Positions 1 to 8,093 of a stretch of DNA of 64,000 nucleotides are shown here, piece by piece. The position numbers were made by a program, and so were the translations under genes. The notes beneath the pieces were generated by a model. That model was given only the letters and a program-made list of their open reading frames with translations. It did no database searches and was not told where the DNA came from. The stretch is taken from NCBI RefSeq assembly GCF_022095675.1, contig NZ_JAHYSG010000041.1, positions 1 through 64,000 on the forward strand, read 5' to 3'. Source of the DNA: Dactylosporangium sp. AC04546. Its GTDB lineage: Bacteria > Actinomycetota > Actinomycetes > Mycobacteriales > Micromonosporaceae. How positions within the stretch are numbered: position 1 is the stretch's first letter; each line of letters starts with the position of its first letter.

Positions 1-153
1 CGATGCGGTCGCGGCCCGGTGCGGACGCAGCGTGGACGTTGGGCGATGCGGTCGCGGCCCGGTGCGGGCGCAGCGTGGACGTTGGGCGATGCGGTCGCGG
101 CCCGGTGCGGGCGCGGTGTGGACGTTGGGCGATGCGGACGCGGCCCGGTGCGG
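1..153. repeat. 43-bp tandem repeat, at least 3.5 copies
   Basis: Three consecutive 43-bp units start at 1, 44 and 87, with a partial fourth from 130. Each begins CGATGCGG and ends GTGGACGTTGGG. The units differ at only a few positions (for example GGACGCAG, GGGCGCAG and GGGCGCGG in the middle). The array begins at the first base of the window, so it probably extends leftward. It lies just beyond the 3' end of the gene on the minus strand. 43 is not a multiple of three, so the array would shift frame if translated, and I read it as non-coding. Confidence 0.9.
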
Positions 154-169
154 CGGGCGCGAAGTTCGG

Positions 170-1600
170 TCAGCGGGTTCGGCGACGGCGGCGCGGCCGG
201 ACCGGGCCGAGGCCGGTCAGGCCCGCGCGGAACAGGCCGTGGGTGACACGGCGCGCGGCCGCGGCGGCGAGGTCGTCGCGCAGGGCGCCGGTGCGCGGCA
301 CGGCCTGCGGCCCGAGCAGCGCCTCGACGGCCGCGACCGCGCCCTCGGTGTCGCCGTGGTCGAGCCGGGCCCGGATGTCCTCGAGGCTGTCCGGGCGCCG
401 GTGGGCGTCGTCGACGGCCTGCAGGCACGGCAGCGGCGGACCGCCGAGGGCGGCCAGGAGCTCCTCCCGGCGTACCTCGTCCGGTGCGTGGTCGAGCGGC
501 GCGAGCACACCGTCGACCAGGCCCAGCCGGTGCCGGGCGCCCCGGCACTCGACGATGCGCTCCGCCGGCGCCGGGTCGCCGCCGCGGATGGCCGGCGCCA
601 TCCCGAAGGCCGCCGCGACGAGCGGGTGCAATCGATCGGCGTCGATCAACCCGGCTCGAAGGAGCTCGATGTCGGGCGGCACCCACGTCGCGGCGTACGG
701 CAGCACCGGCAGCCTCGTCACGGCACCCCGCCGGCCGGGCCGCGCCGGGCCGCCGACGGCCCGCGGCCCGGTCCAGACGGTGTCGTCCCCGGCTCGCGGG
801 CGCGGCAGCACCGGTCCGCCGGCAGCCACGTCCAAAGCCGCGTCCGAAGCCACGTCCAAAGCCACGTCCAAAGCCACGTCCAAAGCCGCGTCTGGAACCG
901 CGTCCAAAGCCATGTCCGAAGCCACGTCGAGCAGCAGTCGGCGTCTCGGAAGCCGCACCAGGACGGGCCCCGCGGCGTGGCCGTCAGCGCGCAGCAGCCG
1001 GGCCGCCTCGTCGGGCCACCGGTCCACCGCGCACCCCGCGAGGTCGGCCGGAGCGCCCGGCGGCGGGCCGGTGCCGGCCCGGTCGCGCAGCTCGGGGGCG
1101 CGGCCGGCGTCCCAGAGGTGGCGATGGAGATCCATCCGGTACCGCCGGTCGGGCCGCGCATGCGGATGCGCCCCGGCGGCAGGGTGGGCCGGGTCCCACA
1201 CGGCAAGGCTGAGCCGCTGGCCCGCGTCGGCCCAGGCGGGTGCCGTGCGCACGACGAGGTGCACGCCGCCGGGGTCGTAGCGGGCCAGCGCCACGGTGAT
1301 CCCCGGGCGCAGCAGCCCGTCGGGGGCGATCCGCGGCAGGTGCCAGCGCAGCAGGTCGGGGGCCAGTCGGCGCAGGTCGGCGCGGAGCCGCCCGGCGAGG
1401 TCCTGGCCGTGGGTGCGGGCCACGGCCCGCAGGTCGAGGTCGACGTCGGCGTGCGCCGCGGCGCACGCTCCCGCCCAGTCGCCCGCCGCACGGCGGGCGG
1501 TCGCGGATTCGATCATCGCGGGCGGCACGGCGTAGTCGCGCACGCGCTGCCAGCGGAGGAGGCGGGTCTCGCCGTTCGCGAAATCGGAGCGCATCAGCAC
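170..1600 (-). CDS. Unrecognised 476-aa actinobacterial protein with LDVA repeats
   Basis: I do not recognise this family. The frame is open for 476 codons with strong GC3 bias and reads away from the upstream small gene, so it looks real. The protein is Arg- and Ala-rich, with no signal peptide or membrane segment. Residues about 220-260 are a run of Leu-Asp-Val-Ala tetrapeptides encoded by a 12-bp microsatellite (825-932), which probably varies in length between strains. The flanking parts are less repetitive, and the C-terminus is strongly basic (RPRRRRRTR). The start is the ATG of MLMRSDF; a second ATG lies two codons later. The 43-bp repeat array begins just beyond the stop codon. The function is unknown. 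Confidence 0.6.
   Translation of the reverse strand: MLMRSDFANGETRLLRWQRVRDYAVPPAMIESATARRAAGDWAGACAAAHADVDLDLRAVARTHGQDLAGRLRADLRRLAPDLLRWHLPRIAPDGLLRPGITVALARYDPGGVHLVVRTAPAWADAGQRLSLAVWDPAHPAAGAHPHARPDRRYRMDLHRHLWDAGRAPELRDRAGTGPPPGAPADLAGCAVDRWPDEAARLLRADGHAAGPVLVRLPRRRLLLDVASDMALDAVPDAALDVALDVALDVASDAALDVAAGGPVLPRPRAGDDTVWTGPRAVGGPARPGRRGAVTRLPVLPYAATWVPPDIELLRAGLIDADRLHPLVAAAFGMAPAIRGGDPAPAERIVECRGARHRLGLVDGVLAPLDHAPDEVRREELLAALGGPPLPCLQAVDDAHRRPDSLEDIRARLDHGDTEGAVAAVEALLGPQAVPRTGALRDDLAAAAARRVTHGLFRAGLTGLGPVRPRRRRRTR
825..932. repeat. 12-bp coding microsatellite, nine copies
   Basis: Nine consecutive 12-bp units have the consensus GCCACGTCCAAA on the plus strand. They run from 825 to 932. 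Copies 1, 3, 4 and 5 are identical and the others differ at one to four positions. The unit length keeps the frame, and the minus-strand gene reads it as LDVA tetrapeptides. Copy-number change by slippage would therefore alter protein length without a frameshift. Confidence 0.9.
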
Positions 1601-1665
1601 TCACGAATTGCGGACGGGACCCCCAATCTGCCAAGGGTGGTCATCGCCGATGATCGTACCGCCCC

Positions 1666-2151
1666 TCAGCCGATCGCGTCGACCTCGTGGCGGGCCCCGT
1701 CGCGGACCACGTAGACGACGTCGTGGCGGGTCTTCGCCGCGTAGGCGGCCCACTGCCGCTCGCCCCAGTCCTCGATGTCGGCCGGGTCGACCTCGTCGTA
1801 CTCGGGCTCGACGGTCCGCTGCACGACGTGCACGACGTTGTCGCGCACCTCGATGCGCCACACGTCGCCCGGCTCCTCGCCCTCGGCCTCGATCGTGCCG
1901 GCGACGGCGTGGCCGGGCGGCAGCAGGTGGTCGATGACGTGGGCCAGCCACAGCTCGGCGGAGTAGAACTTCTCCGAGCCGTCCCAGCCGATCGTCGCGC
2001 CGTCGTCGAAGGCCACCCAGTGGCACCAGTGCCCGGGCAGGGCCGGGTCCTCGTGCCGGGTCTCGGCGAACCCGGCCAGCCGCGCGACGGTCTCCGGGCC
2101 GAGCGGCGGCGTCACGGTGACCCGCCCGGTGAACTCAGTCGTGTACCCCAC
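1666..2151 (-). CDS. Hypothetical 161-aa acidic protein
   Basis: A small soluble acidic protein beginning MGYTTEFTGRVTVTPPLGPE. The opening resembles short actinobacterial proteins of unknown function in which MGY is followed by a beta-strand and TPPL. It has no signal peptide or membrane segment. A central Trp-rich stretch (HWCHWVAFDDGATIGWDGSEK) is the most distinctive part, and the C-terminal half has alternating hydrophobic residues that suggest beta-structure. The gene is 22 bp downstream of the aldo/keto reductase stop on the same strand, so the two may be co-transcribed. No function can be assigned. Confidence 0.6.
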   Translation of the reverse strand: MGYTTEFTGRVTVTPPLGPETVARLAGFAETRHEDPALPGHWCHWVAFDDGATIGWDGSEKFYSAELWLAHVIDHLLPPGHAVAGTIEAEGEEPGDVWRIEVRDNVVHVVQRTVEPEYDEVDPADIEDWGERQWAAYAAKTRHDVVYVVRDGARHEVDAIG

Positions 2152-2173
2152 GACCCCAGTCTGCCCCCACCGG

Positions 2174-3229
2174 TCACGCGGCCGGGAGGGCGGTCGGGAG
2201 GAGGGACGGGTTGAGGCGGGCGAAGCCCTCCTGCCGCTCGTAGGGGAAGTAGGGGTACGGGCCGGGCCGGGCGCTCGCCGCGTCGAGCCGGGCCAGTTGC
2301 TGCGGGGTCAGCGACCAGCCGACGGCGCCGAGGTTCTGACGCAGCTGCTCCTCGGTCCGGGCGCCGATGACCACGGTCGCGACCGTGGGGCGGTGCAGGA
2401 GCCAGTTGACCGCGAGCTGTGGCACCGCGCGGCCCGTCTCGTGGGAGAGTTCGTCGAGGACGTCGACCACCCGGTAGAGGACCTCGTCGTCGACCGGCGG
2501 GCCGTACTCGGCGGTGGTGTGCAGCCGGCTGCCGGCCGGCAGCGGCGCCCCGCGGCGGACGCGGCCGGTGAGGCGGCCCCAGCCGAGCGGGCTCCACACC
2601 ACGGCGCCGACGCCCTGGTCCCGGCCCAGCGGCAGGAGCTCCCACTCGTAGTCGCGCCCGACGAGCGAGTAGTACACCTGGTGCGCCACGTACCGCGTGC
2701 GGTGGTCACGGTCGGCGACGGCCAGGGACTTCATCAGCTGCCAGCCGGCGAAGTTGGACACGCCGAGGTAGCGCAGCTTCCCCGCGCGTACCAGGTCGTC
2801 CAGTGTGGACACCACCTCCTCGACGGGGGTGCCGGCGTCGAACGCGTGCAGCTGGAACAGGTCGATGTGCGTCGTGCCGAGCCGGCGCAGCGCCGCGTCG
2901 ACCGACGGGATGATGCGCGCCCGGGAGGTGCCCGCGTCGTTCGGGCCGTCGCCGGTCGGCAGGCCGCTCTTGGTGGACAGCAGGACGTCGTCCCGGCGGC
3001 CCCGGATCGCCTGGCCGAGCACCTCCTCGGACGCGCCGTCGGAGTACACGTCGGCGGTGTCGAACATGGTCACGCCGGCGTCGAGGCAGATGTCCACGAG
3101 GCGGCGGGCCTCCCGCGCGTCGGTGTTGCCCCAGGCCCCGAACAGCGGTCCCCGGCCGCCGAACGTGCCGGCGCCGAAGCTCAGCGCGGGCACGGTCAAC
3201 CCGGAGGTGCCGAGTCGTCGGTACTCCAT
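2174..3229 (-). CDS. Aldo/keto reductase, Kv-beta-like type
   Basis: An NADPH-dependent aldo/keto reductase of 351 aa, the usual length for the Kv-beta/YghZ-like branch. The N-terminus EYRRLGTSGLTV is typical. The catalytic tetrad is visible: Asp57 and Tyr62 in FDTADVYSDG, Lys87 in STKSG and His128 in QLHAFD. GVSNFAGW and the C-terminal NADP-binding segment VVIGARTEEQLRQNL are also present. It is cytosolic and expected to reduce a small aldehyde or ketone; the substrate is unknown. It is divergent from a TetR regulator 84 bp away, which probably controls it. TetR/AKR pairs are common in actinomycetes for stress or xenobiotic carbonyls. Confidence 0.93.
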   Translation of the reverse strand: MEYRRLGTSGLTVPALSFGAGTFGGRGPLFGAWGNTDAREARRLVDICLDAGVTMFDTADVYSDGASEEVLGQAIRGRRDDVLLSTKSGLPTGDGPNDAGTSRARIIPSVDAALRRLGTTHIDLFQLHAFDAGTPVEEVVSTLDDLVRAGKLRYLGVSNFAGWQLMKSLAVADRDHRTRYVAHQVYYSLVGRDYEWELLPLGRDQGVGAVVWSPLGWGRLTGRVRRGAPLPAGSRLHTTAEYGPPVDDEVLYRVVDVLDELSHETGRAVPQLAVNWLLHRPTVATVVIGARTEEQLRQNLGAVGWSLTPQQLARLDAASARPGPYPYFPYERQEGFARLNPSLLPTALPAA

Positions 3230-3313
3230 GATCAGCTCCCTAATGGTTCTGCAGTTCCGTTAACGATCGCTACGATAGCAACCAGCGAGCACTAAGGGGA
3301 CTGGAGACCCGTT
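3230..3313. promoter_or_regulatory. Divergent promoter region with candidate TetR operator
   Basis: This is the 84-bp gap between divergent starts of the aldo/keto reductase and the TetR gene, and it is distinctly AT-richer than its flanks. It contains the short inverted repeat GCTA-CGA-TAGC at 3269-3279 within TTAACGATCGCTACGATAGC. A TetR protein encoded on one side typically represses both promoters from such a site. Assignment of the operator is inference. Confidence 0.5.
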
Positions 3314-3910
3314 ATGACCCTCGGCACGATCCGCCCTGGAGGGCGCACCGCGCGTGTGCGGGCCGCCGTGCTCGACGCGGCCGCCGACGCGCTCGCCGAG
3401 CACGGCTTCGACCGCCTCGACCTCGCCGATGTCGCCCGCCGGGCCCAGGTGGGCAAGACGACGGTGTACCGGCGCTGGGGCACGGTCGCCGGCCTCGTCG
3501 CCGACCTGCTCGCCGACATGGCCGAGCAGTCCCTGCCGCGGACCGAGACCGGGTCGATCGCCGCGGACCTGCGGGCCAACGCGCGGCTCGTCCAGCGCAC
3601 GCTCACCGACCCGCGGCAGGGCCCGCTGTTCCGGGCGGTCATCGTCGCCGCGACCTGCGACGCGCGCACGGCCGAGGCGCTGCGGCGCTTCTATGCGGTG
3701 CGGATCGCCGAATGGGCACCGTGCGTCGAGCAGGCCGTCGTGCGCGGCGAACTGCCCGCCGGCACCGATGCCGCCGAGGTGATCCGGGCGGTCTCGGCCC
3801 CGCTCTACTACCGCCTGCTCATGAGCGGCGACCCGCTCGACCCCGCGGCGGCCGACCGCGCCGCCGATGCCGCCGTGGCCGCCGCCCGCGCCGGCGTGTT
3901 CCGCCGGTAG
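3314..3910 (+). CDS. TetR/AcrR-family transcriptional regulator
   Basis: A 198-aa repressor with an N-terminal helix-turn-helix at about residues 15-60: RVRAAVLDAAADALAEHGF followed by LADVARRAQVGKTTVYRRW, the classic TetR recognition helix. The C-terminal part (RQGPLFRAVI through the Asp/Ala-rich end) resembles the TetR_C_11-type ligand domain. It is divergent from the aldo/keto reductase, so it most likely represses that gene and itself until an unknown effector binds. The ATG start follows a GGGGACTGGAG-like ribosome site. Confidence 0.92.
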   Translation: MTLGTIRPGGRTARVRAAVLDAAADALAEHGFDRLDLADVARRAQVGKTTVYRRWGTVAGLVADLLADMAEQSLPRTETGSIAADLRANARLVQRTLTDPRQGPLFRAVIVAATCDARTAEALRRFYAVRIAEWAPCVEQAVVRGELPAGTDAAEVIRAVSAPLYYRLLMSGDPLDPAAADRAADAAVAAARAGVFRR

Positions 3911-3930
3911 TCCGGCGTCCTACGGACGGG

Positions 3931-4563
3931 CTACGCGTGGGCCGGGCCCGCCGGCCCGCCCGCGCTGAGGACCGGCTCGCCGTGCAGCCAGGCCACGGCC
4001 GCCTCCGGGGCGGGGAACTCGGCGAACAGGTGCTGCAGGCACAGCGTGTGCAGGATCCGGCGCACGCCCGGCGACATGCCCGCCAGGCAGGCGTGGCCGC
4101 CGGCCTGGGCGGCGCGGTGGCGGGCGGCGACCAGCTCGCCGAGGGTGCTGGTGTCGAGGCTGGTCGCCCGGGTGAGGTCGATCACCAGGTGCGGCGGGAC
4201 GCTCCCGGCCTCGGCCAGGGCGGCCTGGAGGGCGTCGTGCACCGAGGCGGTCAGGTCACCGGTGAGCGCGACCACGGCGACGCCCCGCGCCGTGCGGACG
4301 GAGACCCGCTCGTCCAGCGCGTCGAGGATGCCCGTGGGCTGGGCCGGGACGGCGGCGGCGGCGGCCGCGAGGGGGACCCGGGAGCAGCGGGCGCAGCTGT
4401 GCGGGCCGGTCGCCAGGCGGGTGCCGGTCCAGCCGTGCCGGCTGAAGAGGCTCCACACCAGATCCCAGTTGTGCATGGTGGCGCCGAGGCCGGTCACGCT
4501 CTGCCCGCACGTGTCGCACACCAGGCCGAAGTCGGTGCCGTCGATGGTCGTCGATGCTGTCAT
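3931..4563 (-). CDS. STAS-domain protein with N-terminal CxxC pairs
   Basis: A 210-aa protein with two parts. Residues 1-65 contain two CxxC pairs, Cys16/Cys19 and Cys57/Cys60, a likely zinc or redox knuckle. Residues about 85-200 form a STAS domain like anti-sigma-factor antagonists (VAVVALTGDLTAS, LVIDLTRATSLDTSTLGELV). In SpoIIAA the phosphorylated serine follows Asp in the DSSG loop. Here the loop is LDTST, so Thr138 takes that place and could still be phosphorylated. The gene is 22 bp downstream of a second STAS gene on the same strand, which suggests a shared transcript. No anti-sigma kinase is adjacent, so the partner is unknown. Confidence 0.8.
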   Translation of the reverse strand: MTASTTIDGTDFGLVCDTCGQSVTGLGATMHNWDLVWSLFSRHGWTGTRLATGPHSCARCSRVPLAAAAAAVPAQPTGILDALDERVSVRTARGVAVVALTGDLTASVHDALQAALAEAGSVPPHLVIDLTRATSLDTSTLGELVAARHRAAQAGGHACLAGMSPGVRRILHTLCLQHLFAEFPAPEAAVAWLHGEPVLSAGGPAGPAHA

Positions 4564-4585
4564 GGCGATCGGTCCCCCCGTGTCG

Positions 4586-4891
4586 TCACTCCACCTGCAG
4601 GACGTGGTCGACCCGGGCCAGCTCCAGCGTGCGGCGCACCCGCGGCGACGGGTCGCGCAGGGTCAGCCGGCCGCCCTCGGACCACACGCGGCGGTGCACA
4701 TCGAGCAGCATGCCGATGGCGGCCGCGTCGATGAACGGGCACTGGGCCAGGTCGATGCGCAGATGCGTCGGATGCAGGTCCACGGCGTCCCGCAGCAGCG
4801 CGGCCACTCGCGGTACCGTCGCGGCATCGAGCTCCTCGGTGATGATGATCTCGACCGTGGGCGCCGCCGGGCGGACCGTCTCGCTGCGCAT
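4586..4891 (-). CDS. Small STAS-domain protein lacking the phosphoacceptor
   Basis: A 101-aa stand-alone STAS domain (VEIIITEELDAATVPRVAAL, LRIDLAQCPFIDAAAIGML, then RRVWSEGGRLTLRD). The overall fold signature is that of anti-sigma-factor antagonists. The loop that normally carries the phosphorylated Ser reads FIDAAAIG, so Ala56 replaces it. If it binds an anti-sigma factor, it could not be switched off by phosphorylation at that site. It is first in a two-gene unit with the longer STAS protein and divergent from the response regulator operon. It may act constitutively or as a scaffold in a stressosome-like complex; this is inference. Confidence 0.8.
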   Translation of the reverse strand: MRSETVRPAAPTVEIIITEELDAATVPRVAALLRDAVDLHPTHLRIDLAQCPFIDAAAIGMLLDVHRRVWSEGGRLTLRDPSPRVRRTLELARVDHVLQVE

Positions 4892-5001
4892 GTCTTTCAG
4901 CGTTCGCCCGCCATGTGGCGGAACTTTCCCGGAAGTATGACGGTTTCATGACAAGAGTTTTGGATTGGTCGATCAAGGGGCCGGGACGGCAGGATACGGG
5001 T

Positions 5002-5676
5002 ATGCCCGGGGTGCTGGTGATCGAGGACGACGACCGGATCCGGCTCTCGCTGGTGCTCGCGCTGGAGGACGAGGGCTATGCGGTGCGCGGCGCGGCAAGC
5101 GCCGAGGAGGGCCTGGTGGCGCAGCGCGAGGAGCCGGCCGACACCGTCCTGGTCGACCTGATGCTGCCCGGCGCCGACGGGTTCGAGTGCATCCGGCAGC
5201 TGCGGCGCGAGGACGACGTGCCGATCGTGGTGGTGTCCGCGCGTGACGACACCCACGACATCGTCGCCGCGCTGGAGGCCGGCGCAGACGACTACCTGGT
5301 GAAGCCGGTCGCGGTGAAGGAGCTGTCGGCCCGCCTGCGGGCGCTGCGCCGCCGCGGCCGCACCCTGCTCGCGCCGGTGTCCACGATGGCCTTCGGCGAC
5401 CTGGAGATCCTGCCCGAGGCCGGCGAGGTGCGGCTGCGCGGCGAGCCGGTCGCGCTGACCCGCACCGAGTTCCGGCTGCTGTGCGAGCTGGCCGAGCACC
5501 CGGGGCTGGTGCTGTCGCGCCAGCAGCTGCTGCAGCGGGTGTGGGAGTACGAGATCGGCGACGAGCGGCTCGTCGACGTCCACGTCGGGCGGCTGCGGCA
5601 GAAGATCGAGGACGACTCACGGGCCCCGCGGTACCTGGTGACGGTCCGCGGCATGGGCTACAAGCTGCAGAAATGA
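5002..5676 (+). CDS. OmpR/PhoB-type response regulator
   Basis: A two-component response regulator of 224 aa. The receiver domain has the acidic pair at Asp9/Asp10, the phosphoacceptor Asp52 in VLVDLMLPG, Ser79, and Lys101 in YLVKPV. A winged-helix DNA-binding domain follows at about residues 128-224 (VALTRTEFRLLCELAEHPG, then VDVHVGRLRQKIE). I chose the ATG at 5002 (MPGVLVIEDD) because the longer in-frame start at 4915 would add 29 residues unlike any receiver. The stop overlaps the start of the histidine kinase (ATGA), so the two are translationally coupled. Its cognate kinase and a lipoprotein follow in the same operon. Confidence 0.93.
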   Translation: MPGVLVIEDDDRIRLSLVLALEDEGYAVRGAASAEEGLVAQREEPADTVLVDLMLPGADGFECIRQLRREDDVPIVVVSARDDTHDIVAALEAGADDYLVKPVAVKELSARLRALRRRGRTLLAPVSTMAFGDLEILPEAGEVRLRGEPVALTRTEFRLLCELAEHPGLVLSRQQLLQRVWEYEIGDERLVDVHVGRLRQKIEDDSRAPRYLVTVRGMGYKLQK

Positions 5677-7016
5677 AGGTCGCCGGGCTCCGCACGCGGA
5701 TCATCGCCGGCTTCGCGGCCGGCGCGCTGGCCCTGTCGGCGTCGATGGCCCTCGTGTCGTACCAGGTGACCCGGGGCAGCCTGCTGTCCGGCCGGGAGCG
5801 CTCGACGATCCGCGCCGCCACGTTCGACGCGCGGGTCATCACCGCCGGGCTCAACACCGACCACCCCGACATCGTCGGCATGCTCCAGACGCTCGACACC
5901 GGCGGCAACCGGCGGGCGCTGGTGCACCGCGACGGCAACTGGTACGCGCGCGGCGCCGACCCGGGCGCGATCGCCGTGCCGGCCGAGCTGCAGCGCCTGG
6001 TGACGGGCGGCGAGCAGGCGATCCAGCGGATCCGCATCGACGGGGTGCCGGCCGTGGTCGTGGGGCTGCCGCTGACCCCGACGACCGCGCTGTACGAGAT
6101 CGACTACCTGCGCGAGCTGGACCAGACGCTGCGGGTCCTCGGCTGGGTCCTCACGCTGGTGGCGGCGGCGGTCGCCGCGGCGGGGGCGGGCCTGGGCTGG
6201 TACGCGACCCGGTACGTGCTGCGGCCGCTGCGCTCGGTCGCCGACGCGGCGGAGGGCATCACCGCCGGCGACCTCACCGCGCGGCTCGACCCGGCGACCG
6301 ACCCCGACCTGCAGCGGCTCACCACGTCGTTCAACGAGATGGTCGAGCAACTGGCCCGGCGCATCGAGCGCGACCGGCGCTTCGCCGCCGACGTGAGCCA
6401 CGAGCTGCGCTCCCCGCTGCAGACCCTGGCCGCCTCGGCGAGCGTCCTGCACCGCCGCCGCGACCAGCTCGACGACCGCACGGCGACCGCGGCCGGGCTG
6501 GTCGTCGACGAGATCGGCCGGTTCCAGTCGCTCGTCGACGACCTGCTGGAGCTGTCCCGCGGCGACCAGCCGGTGCAGCTCGCCCCGACGGACATGGCCG
6601 CGCTCGCCCACCGGGTGGTGGAGGCGCGCGGCCTGCCACCGGCGATCGTCCACGCACCGGACGGCCCGCGGTGGACGGTCGACCGGCGCCGGATCGAGCA
6701 GGTGCTGGTCAACCTGCTCGAGAACGCGGTGACCCACGGCGGCGGCCCGATCGCGGTGCGCCTCATCGAGGAGGGTCGCTGCGGGGTGATCGAGGTCGAC
6801 GACGAGGGCCCGGGCGTCAACGCGGCCGACCGCACGGTGATCTTCGACCGCTTCGTCCGCGGCCGCTCCGCGGGCGCCCGCGGCCGCGACGACGGCACCG
6901 GCCTCGGCCTGTCGCTGGTCGCCCAGCACGTCAGCGTGCACGGCGGCAAGGTCCGCGCCCTGGACCGCCCGGGCGGCGGCGCCCGCTTCCGCGTCGAACT
7001 CCCGGACGTGCGGTGA
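5673..7016 (+). CDS. Sensor histidine kinase
   Basis: A membrane-bound two-component sensor of 447 aa and partner of the preceding response regulator. Transmembrane segments lie near residues 10-30 and 153-176 around an extracytoplasmic sensing domain of about 120 residues. HAMP follows at about 177-230 and the dimerisation/phosphoacceptor helix has His243 in FAADVSHELRSPLQ. The ATPase has the N box near Asn347/Asn351 (VNLLENAVTHGG), DDEGPGV, and GTGLGLSLV. It starts at the ATG overlapping the regulator's stop. The stop overlaps the GTG of the lipoprotein gene, so all three are coupled. The signal sensed is unknown; the lipoprotein suggests an envelope input. Confidence 0.92.
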   Translation: MKVAGLRTRIIAGFAAGALALSASMALVSYQVTRGSLLSGRERSTIRAATFDARVITAGLNTDHPDIVGMLQTLDTGGNRRALVHRDGNWYARGADPGAIAVPAELQRLVTGGEQAIQRIRIDGVPAVVVGLPLTPTTALYEIDYLRELDQTLRVLGWVLTLVAAAVAAAGAGLGWYATRYVLRPLRSVADAAEGITAGDLTARLDPATDPDLQRLTTSFNEMVEQLARRIERDRRFAADVSHELRSPLQTLAASASVLHRRRDQLDDRTATAAGLVVDEIGRFQSLVDDLLELSRGDQPVQLAPTDMAALAHRVVEARGLPPAIVHAPDGPRWTVDRRRIEQVLVNLLENAVTHGGGPIAVRLIEEGRCGVIEVDDEGPGVNAADRTVIFDRFVRGRSAGARGRDDGTGLGLSLVAQHVSVHGGKVRALDRPGGGARFRVELPDVR

Positions 7017-7567
7017 GACGGCTCCTGGCGGCCCTCGCGGCCGGGCTCGTGCTCGCCGGCTGCGGGGTCCCGGCCGACCGCACCCCGCGCACGATCGACC
7101 CGCCGGTGGTCGTGGGCAGCCCGGAGACCCCGACGGCGCAGGCGAGCCTGCCGCCGGGCTCGGTGGTGGAGAAGTTGTACCTCGTGCGCGCCGGCCGCCT
7201 GACCGCCGTCGAACGCCGGGTCGACGGCCCGGCGACGCTCGACCGCCAGCTGAACGACCTCCTCGCCGGCCCGACCGAGCAGGAGCGCGACAGCGGCTTC
7301 GGCAGCGCCCTGGAGGGCACCGACCTCATCATCGGCGCCGCCCTCGACGGCGGCACCGCGATCGTCACGGTCGGCGACACCACGATCCGCAACGACGAGG
7401 TCCTCGCGTACGGCCAGATCGTCTGCACCCTGGCCTCCCGCGACGACGTCGGCACCGTGCGGTTCCTCCAGGACGGCAGGGCCCTGGAGGTCCCGAGGGC
7501 CGACGGCTCCCTGACCTCGGACCCGCTGACCACGGCCGACTACGCCACACTCATCAGCGTCCGCTGA
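7013..7567 (+). CDS. GerMN-domain lipoprotein
   Basis: A 184-aa lipoprotein. The signal peptide has RRLLAALAAGLVLAGC with lipobox Cys17. The mature part has a GerMN-like domain (VEKLYLVRAGRLTAVERRV, LNDLLAGPTEQER, then VAYGQIVCTLAS-like and VRFLQDGRALEVP), also known from sporulation GerM and mycobacterial LpqB. It starts with GTG overlapping the kinase stop. In actinobacteria, lipoproteins encoded with a two-component pair (LpqB with MtrAB, CseA with CseBC) modulate the sensor at the membrane. A similar role is inferred here. It is much shorter than LpqB, having only the GerMN part. Confidence 0.85.
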   Translation: MRRLLAALAAGLVLAGCGVPADRTPRTIDPPVVVGSPETPTAQASLPPGSVVEKLYLVRAGRLTAVERRVDGPATLDRQLNDLLAGPTEQERDSGFGSALEGTDLIIGAALDGGTAIVTVGDTTIRNDEVLAYGQIVCTLASRDDVGTVRFLQDGRALEVPRADGSLTSDPLTTADYATLISVR

Positions 7568-7588
7568 TCCCCGGCCCGGGGCGGCCCT

Positions 7589-8023
7589 TCAGCTGGCCCG
7601 GTCGACCACGATGCTGAACTGGTCGATGCCCCGGATCAGGGCCACGAGCTGAGCGAAGTCGACCGGCTTGCGGAAGTAGAACTCGGTCGGGACGCCGAAG
7701 TCGCGCAGCAGCTGCTCCTCCAGTGGCGAGCTGGTGAGGACCACGACGGTCAGCTCGGCCAGGCGGGGGTTGCCGAGCACCCGGTCGAGGACCACCCGGC
7801 CGTCGACGCCGGGCAGGTTGAGGTCGAGCAGCAGGATGTCCGGCGTCGGGGCGTCCGGGTGCGCGCCGCGGCGCTCCAGGAACTCGATCGCCTCCAGTCC
7901 GTCGCGCAGGACGGTGACCGGGTTGCGCATCCGGTGCTCGCGGAACTCGTCGAGCGTGTAGGCGATGTCGCCCTCGTCGTCCTCCACGAGGAGGATCCGG
8001 GCCAGCTCGAACTCAGGTGTCAT
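7589..8023 (-). CDS. Single-domain response regulator, Rcp1-like
   Basis: A 144-aa stand-alone receiver of the CheY/Rcp1 type. Key residues are the acidic cluster Glu14-Asp15-Asp16 (ILLVEDDEGD), phosphoacceptor Asp67 in LLLDLNLPGVDG, TSS as the conserved Thr/Ser, and Lys in FYFRKPVDF. The spacing GDIAYTLDEFREH and the LERRGAHPDAPTPD insertion are typical of Rcp1-like regulators that pair with phytochrome or other hybrid kinases. There is no output domain and no kinase adjacent, so the partner is encoded elsewhere. I chose the ATG at 8023; a longer open frame upstream is unlike the family. Confidence 0.9.
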   Translation of the reverse strand: MTPEFELARILLVEDDEGDIAYTLDEFREHRMRNPVTVLRDGLEAIEFLERRGAHPDAPTPDILLLDLNLPGVDGRVVLDRVLGNPRLAELTVVVLTSSPLEEQLLRDFGVPTEFYFRKPVDFAQLVALIRGIDQFSIVVDRAS

Positions 8024-8093
8024 GTCCGCCCCGTTCTGTGCCACCGGTCCCCAGGGGACCATATCCGACACCGCCTCGTGCAACGATTGTCGA

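Noticed and set aside
7568..7588. CCCCGG-C-CCGGGG palindrome as terminator of the two-component operon
   Set aside because: The stem is short, has almost no loop, and such runs are frequent at this GC content, so I did not list it.
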